Positions 62,301 through 64,000 of a DNA stretch of 64,000 nucleotides are shown here, one piece after another (the first letter of the stretch is position 1; each line of letters starts with the position of its first letter). This stretch comes from Cristatella mucedo (Eukaryota; Bryozoa; Phylactolaemata; Cristatellidae): the NCBI GenBank assembly GCA_009760855.2, contig WPIO01000001.1, positions 23,544,001 to 23,608,000 on the forward strand, in the 5' to 3' direction. The notes under the pieces are model-generated. The model saw nothing but the letters and a program-made list of their open reading frames with translations. It did not search any database and was not told the origin of the DNA. A program made the translations under genes and the position numbers.

Positions 62301-63915
62301 CCTACTACTGACTGCAGTGCCTCTGTGGATGGCGGAAAAGTATGGCTTTGCCGATAACTATCTCCCAGACCACGACGTAGCCCCACAACCGCTTGTGGCC
62401 TGTGCCACTCGGGAGTGGGAATGTTTATCCAAGAATTGATTTGACTGTCTTACCTATGAGGAGTTACTGATCAAGGTGTCTTAATTACCAACCAGCCATC
62501 AGTCTATTCCTTGCACTCACGCACGCATGCGTGCACGCATGTTTGTGTTGCCATCACCTTTATGCACTAGCGTAATTCAAGCATCGGATGCGGTCTCTCG
62601 TCACCGATCGAAGTTGTCGTTAGACGAGCGCATTGCACTTATTGTACAGTCAGCCTACTTTTACCTAAGGACCGTCGCTACAATTGTGGCCTGCTTATTT
62701 TAGATACGGGTACGAAGTCCACCAAACTCGTTCTTGGGTTTGTGGCATCTGTAGATTACTGCAATTCCTTCTGCTCCGGACTTCCGGCTCGTGGCCTTGA
62801 CCGCCTGTGCCTGCTGCAAAACTAAGCAGCTCATTAAGTCCGTCGTCCAAGGCGTAGCTTCCTCATCGCACCACTTCTGTCTGAGCTTCACCGGCTCGCT
62901 ATCAAGCATCTAATCAACTTCGAGATCATGCCAGTCTGGTCTACAGGCGCTTCACTCCCTTGAATAAGACCATCACACCCTGGTCTGTGCTCATCAAGTA
63001 TGTGCACGCATCTAGGCTTCCATTCATTTCAGCATCCGTAGTACTAATTTGAAAGCCTTCGGCTATTGGGCTTTCAGTTCGTATGCACCCAAAGTCTGGA
63101 GCTTGCTTCAGGTTTCAGTCTTGCTTCAGGTTTCACCTTGGCGCCGCACGGTCGAGACTGATTTAAGTCACTTGTTCAGGAGAGACCAATCAGTAGAAGC
63201 AGCTGCCTCGCTCTTCGTACCATTTGTCTCATCAGGCTAATTACAACTTCAGATCAGAACTTCTGATATAACAGATTATGCTTAGTGACTGTGTGTAACC
63301 TGATGTCTAGTTTCGTTGTCCTTGTCAGAGCACTCTTGGGATTTATTTCAAGCTTTAGTTGAGTAGTTACATGCTGATATTTTACGCAGGCTTTCTTTTC
63401 GGTGTTAGGATTTGCTGTGGCTGCGACTTAAGCCTCAGCTAAGACGTAGCTGTTCGGCTCAGATTTTCTTTAACCCAGTGAACTTATCTTGTTTGCTAAT
63501 GTGTTCGTTCCGAGCTTGGCTGTGCACGTGACAGTTCATGTGACTAGCCAGATATCACTGTCACACGCCTGTCGTTGGCCCCGAGTGTCTTGTGTGCTTT
63601 AGGATGCTGGCCTACGCATGATCCTTAACGTGCTTTCAAATGCTTGTTTAATCATGATACGGGGAATTTCATTAACCTTTTATAATTGCTTGCTTTGAAG
63701 TGAGCTTTAAAGCGCATGAATAGGTACTAGTTCTCTTAGAGTGCTAAGCAAACGAGTTGTTATTATTCTTGTTACTAAAACAATGATTTCAGATAGCCAC
63801 TTCACTGCAACTACAATATACATATGCATACAGGCAGTCCATTGAGATTCGGCTCAATAAATACAATGCTGTAAGCGCCGTGTTGGAAGCAGGAGAAAAG
63901 ATACTTTCTAAATGA
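45106..63915 (+). CDS. Tubulin tyrosine ligase-like (TTLL) family enzyme, multi-exon gene
   Basis: TTLL enzymes are ATP-grasp ligases that add amino acids, usually glutamate or glycine, to tubulin tails (family knowledge). Eleven plus-strand exons (45106-45387, 47439-47603, 47707-47826, 56807-56957, 57160-57244, 57347-57425, 58070-58181, 58284-58350, 60060-60190, 62106-62202, 63793-63915) have compatible phases, apart from one expected exon not found between 47827 and 56806. The product of about 470 residues plus the gap starts with a hydrophobic segment (residues 11-29) suggesting a membrane anchor, then a Met-Gln-Pro repeat. Landmarks are WDLLWSHDYPF, KWPGTGFVTSK, KFDFGVYTIVTSMDPLRIYI, RFCAEDYYPFD, KYVVDDNYTP, FFELVRFDFMLD and LMEVNMSPNLSS, the last carrying the metal-binding Glu and Asn. 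Sequence style suggests a TTLL15-like subfamily, but this is uncertain. ATG 45106 has a strong CCACC context. The introns are loaded with transposons. Confidence 0.9.
45840..45962 (-). mobile_element. SINE-1 copy f (in TTLL intron 1)
   Basis: Head and inverted repeat CACGACCTCGG/CCGAGGTCGTG are intact; the tail part is shortened. Confidence 0.83.
46085..46392 (+). mobile_element. LINE-B copy 7, internally deleted (in TTLL intron 1)
   Basis: A DYCNF-type RT motif region and MNMASAS-like C-terminus run to AAAGTTCTTAC, then the reading jumps to the 3'-end block (CCTTCGTGACACCCGCATAG). It abuts the LINE-A tail at 46393. Confidence 0.75.
46393..47065 (-). mobile_element. LINE-A 3' copy (in TTLL intron 1)
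   Basis: Open RT C-terminus of about 140 codons (LPACAIRRLQLVQNSAARLV, LHWLPVKQRIDFKVLLLNF, SSYAPKAWNSLPTFVR), 3' UTR, hairpin and (AAT)n. One of the best-preserved LINE-A copies. Confidence 0.92.
47439..47603 (+). CDS. TTLL exon 2
   Basis: 55 codons after acceptor TTCGATTGCAG: HLQHVVAVLDRLGYAFI, EWDLLWSHDYPF, LANMRPNQK. It ends AAG|GCAAGA, implying a GC donor. Confidence 0.9.
47707..47826 (+). CDS. TTLL exon 3
   Basis: 40 codons after acceptor TTTTGTCCAG: VNKWPGTGFVTSKVGLATT, KRVPRAFRMPAEKSQLEEY. Donor TAC|GTGAGT, phase 0. This is the nucleotide-binding part of the TTL domain. Confidence 0.9.
48013..48485. repeat. Purine-rich GA tract
   Basis: About 470 bp almost wholly purine on the plus strand, with GA, GAGAA and GATAGAA units. 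The 182-codon Leu-Ser repeat frame on the minus strand is a by-product. Confidence 0.95.
49480..50055 (+). mobile_element. LINE-A 3' copy, old (in TTLL intron 3)
   Basis: Diverged RT C-terminus (LLKNLHWLFVKQRIYLKAL) and tail (GCACTATACAAATTTATTTT). Confidence 0.8.
50461..50892 (-). CDS. Unrecognised 143-codon ORF (in TTLL intron 3)
   Basis: Opens MSPGRWLSLHLPILLVWAQK, which looks like a cleavable signal or membrane segment. It continues with IFIIYDDSVNSGLFHKDISA, SYDGYEPFDIKVCAASWLNY, WSGFEPLKFYSLADYGHIDF and a Cys-rich end (LQCHMFDFC). The composition (aromatic, low in simple repeats) looks like genuine protein rather than chance, but I know no matching family. It may be the product of an unidentified transposon. 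Confidence 0.35.
   Translation of the reverse strand: MSPGRWLSLHLPILLVWAQKAAMMNAGRGTANQIFIIYDDSVNSGLFHKDISAVLASSYDGYEPFDIKVCAASWLNYTLATLTVLPEWSGFEPLKFYSLADYGHIDFGIYALVGLFHMDVSRFGCMSSNYGATVLQCHMFDFC
50918..51026 (+). repeat. Possible solo LTR remnant
   Basis: TGTATTAGCGG to CAAGACAGTACA contains CTACAATAAAGACTG and is followed by CGGTGGCAGACAGG. This resembles the end and primer site of the Gypsy LTR at 14703 in layout (AATAAA, ACA end, TGGCAG). No internal genes follow. Confidence 0.35.
51100..52347 (-). pseudogene. MULE-type (Mutator-like) transposase, decayed and split by SINE-1
   Basis: Minus-strand segments in order: a Cys-rich N-terminus (GNRMHDPEQLASSLKTYARR, WLEETGLKGMANTLVLKCMA) at 52320-52120, a region with SWCKYKDAVAK at about 51715, then NDNLLSKRLHESRF at about 51430, and a basic C-terminus (KIGERVDTFINKYDER) at 51250. 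The SWC and LLxKxLH blocks are characteristic of the Mutator-like transposase family found in many invertebrates. Stops and frameshifts throughout. Confidence 0.6.
51536..51718 (+). mobile_element. SINE-1 copy g, full length, in MULE relic
   Basis: Best copy: perfect B box GGTTCGATTCC at 51595-51605, A-box region CACTAGGTAAGGCGG, and an intact GACCTCGG/CCGAGGTC inverted repeat. Confidence 0.9.
52735..52825 (+). mobile_element. LINE-A tail fragment
   Basis: AAGTGCCTAGAAAGAAATGA, then GGGCGCTATGCAGAAATGTA and (ATT)n. Confidence 0.75.
55072..55218 (+). mobile_element. LINE-A 3' fragment nested in LINE-A
   Basis: About 147 bp of 3' UTR plus hairpin and (ATT)n, much less diverged than its host copy. 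Confidence 0.85.
55903..55980 (+). mobile_element. LINE-A terminal-hairpin-only insertion
   Basis: 78 bp comprising only AAATGTAAAGCGCC, the hairpin and (ATT)7, inside an older LINE-A RT. Confidence 0.85.
56246..56330. repeat. (GT)n then (GA)n microsatellite
   Basis: GT run to about 56296, then GA run. Confidence 0.95.
56807..56957 (+). CDS. TTLL exon (FVQEF to MLV)
   Basis: Acceptor TTTTATTTTTAG; starts in phase 1 with AG. Encodes LNLDGDNFVQEFVDPPYL, KFDFGVYTIVTSMDPLRIYI, NHEMLV. Ends AG|GTCAGA, phase 2. Confidence 0.92.
57160..57244 (+). CDS. TTLL exon (FCAEDYYPFD)
   Basis: Acceptor TGTTCTAG; completes Arg, then FCAEDYYPFDENNTKKYVV and DDNYTPIWE. Donor GAG|GTAACT, phase 0. Confidence 0.92.
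57347..57425 (+). CDS. TTLL exon (SLTHILKSQ)
   Basis: Acceptor GTTTTAAG (weak pyrimidine tract); LSASKKYNADLDYTNKQSL, THILKSQ. Donor G|GTATGC, phase 1. Confidence 0.85.
58070..58181 (+). CDS. TTLL exon (EEAIREVY region)
   Basis: Acceptor TGTTTGCAG; completes Gly, then VNVQKMFHEVEETIREVYVA and TMQHYKSL. Donor AG|GTCAGT, phase 2. Confidence 0.92.
58284..58350 (+). CDS. TTLL exon (FFELVRFDFMLD)
   Basis: Acceptor CACACTATAG; completes Arg, then NFFELVRFDFMLDKDANLYL and ME. The first catalytic acidic residue lies here. Donor GAG|GTATGT, phase 0. Confidence 0.93.
58366..58890 (-). mobile_element. LINE-A 3' copy (in TTLL intron)
   Basis: (AAT)n tail complement begins 15 bp after the upstream exon's donor; hairpin, 3' UTR and RT C-terminus to about 58890. 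Confidence 0.9.
59050..59340. other. Unexplained GC-rich patch with CCAAT- and TATA-like motifs
   Basis: GATTGGC at 59208 and TATTTAAAAG at 59238, then a GC-rich stretch to 59340. It could be a retroelement promoter or the LINE-D body; not assigned. Confidence 0.3.
59341..59760 (+). mobile_element. LINE-D 3' copy 1, split by SINE-2
   Basis: Shares RRDRSVGSVASS-type end codons and a long 3' UTR (GTAATCTGATGTCTAGTTTC, ATTTGGATTGCTGTGGCTGC) with LINE-D copy 2 at 62580-63777. Confidence 0.8.
59537..59695 (+). mobile_element. SINE-2 copy b in LINE-D
   Basis: CGAGTGATTAAGGTGCTAGC, B box GGCTCAAGCCC near 59605, then the GAAGCGCCTGAATAGAGATT hairpin tail. Confidence 0.85.
60060..60190 (+). CDS. TTLL exon (NMSPNLSS)
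   Basis: Acceptor TTTTTTCAG; VNMSPNLSSGHFPRNKLMYE, QVLFNLFSVAGVASTLDRD, AKIV. It carries the metal-binding Asn of the ATP-grasp ExN motif. Donor AG|GTGAGA, phase 2. Confidence 0.94.
60605..60780 (+). mobile_element. SINE-3 candidate (tRNA-derived)
   Basis: A box TAGCCTAATGG at 60621-60631 and B box AGTTTGAGTCC at 60666-60676 at tRNA-like spacing, followed by CTCAGTTAAAAGAACCAATG. Single copy in this window. Confidence 0.55.
60930..61280 (+). mobile_element. Possible L2-like RT relic
   Basis: A 114-codon frame with SSSDIDDIRT and SVASNRNLGVLSQKYLSMNE resembles the RT segment after YADD in LINE-A. Weak match. Confidence 0.4.
61281..62105. other. TTLL intron, no other feature
   Basis: AT-rich; nothing assignable. 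Confidence 0.5.
62106..62202 (+). CDS. TTLL exon (MQVSDKDI, Cys-rich)
   Basis: Acceptor TTTTGTTTTAG; completes Ser, then HPDTQLMQVSDKDIMVNVEL and CEGRCIDGCTAL. The Cys-rich C-terminal style is seen in TTLL15-like proteins. Donor TTG|GTAAGT, phase 0. Confidence 0.88.
62580..63777 (+). mobile_element. LINE-D 3' copy 2
   Basis: RT C-terminus in broken frames (a FVASVDYCNSFCSGLPA-like stretch near 62740, FGYWAFSSYAPKVWSLL near 63055), long 3' UTR, and a terminal hairpin AAAGCGCATGAATAGGTACT with an ATT-rich tail ending at about 63777. Confidence 0.82.
63793..63915 (+). CDS. TTLL last coding exon (probable)
   Basis: Acceptor TGATTTCAG, phase 0 as required. 40 codons and TGA: SLQLQYTYAYRQSIEIRLNK and EAGEKILSK. 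The AYR-type motif fits the family's C-terminal helix, but the match is short. Another exon between 62202 and 63793 cannot be excluded. Confidence 0.6.
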   Translation: MATSLQLQYTYAYRQSIEIRLNKYNAVSAVLEAGEKILSK

Positions 63916-64000
63916 ATTATTAGAGCACTGGCTGGTAAATCAGAGCTAATAGATCAATTCTTTCACGATATTAAATTATCCTGCTCTCATTTCTAAGACA

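Overview
This is animal nuclear DNA. It has spliced genes, CpG-rich islands, abundant microsatellites and a dense load of decayed retroelements. Two host genes can be read: a Six1/2 (sine oculis) homeobox gene and a tubulin tyrosine ligase-like (TTLL) gene. With L2/CR1-type LINEs, a Mag-like Ty3/Gypsy element, tRNA-derived SINEs and a MULE-type DNA transposon, the best guess is an invertebrate bilaterian, possibly a chelicerate or other arthropod. The phylum cannot be fixed from this window alone.

Layout. Positions 1-1903 (minus strand) hold the first two coding exons of Six1/2, cut by the window edge inside the homeodomain. Its promoter side is a CpG-rich island running to about 3060. From about 3.1 to 44 kb I find no host gene that I can name. 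This stretch is a mosaic of L2-like LINEs (called here LINE-A to LINE-E), SINEs, simple repeats and two unexplained GC-rich islands (36.5-37.2 and 38.5-39.2 kb). Its centrepiece is a three-level nest at 11.9-19.8 kb: a LINE-B copy inside a Gypsy element inside a LINE-A copy, with both target-site duplications preserved. A second notable insertion is a 766-bp terminal-inverted-repeat element with a GC-rich core at 21693-22458, inside a LINE-E reverse transcriptase. A 19-bp minisatellite with 57-bp higher-order structure lies at 43.9-44.1 kb.

From 45.1 to 63.9 kb a TTLL gene runs on the plus strand. Eleven coding exons have mutually compatible phases, and one intron appears to be GC-AG. One catalytic-core exon is expected inside the 9-kb third intron but was not found. 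The introns are filled with the same LINE and SINE families plus a decayed MULE-type transposase, an unidentified 143-codon ORF and a 470-bp purine tract.

The two host genes have no visible functional link. Nothing here looks like a new multi-gene system. The most interesting items are the nested insertions, the TIR element carrying an exon-like core, the higher-order minisatellite, the perfect palindromes concentrated in GC-rich islands, and a hairpin tail shared by LINEs and a SINE. Element names are local labels. No database search was possible, and most repeat borders are good to about 10-50 bp.
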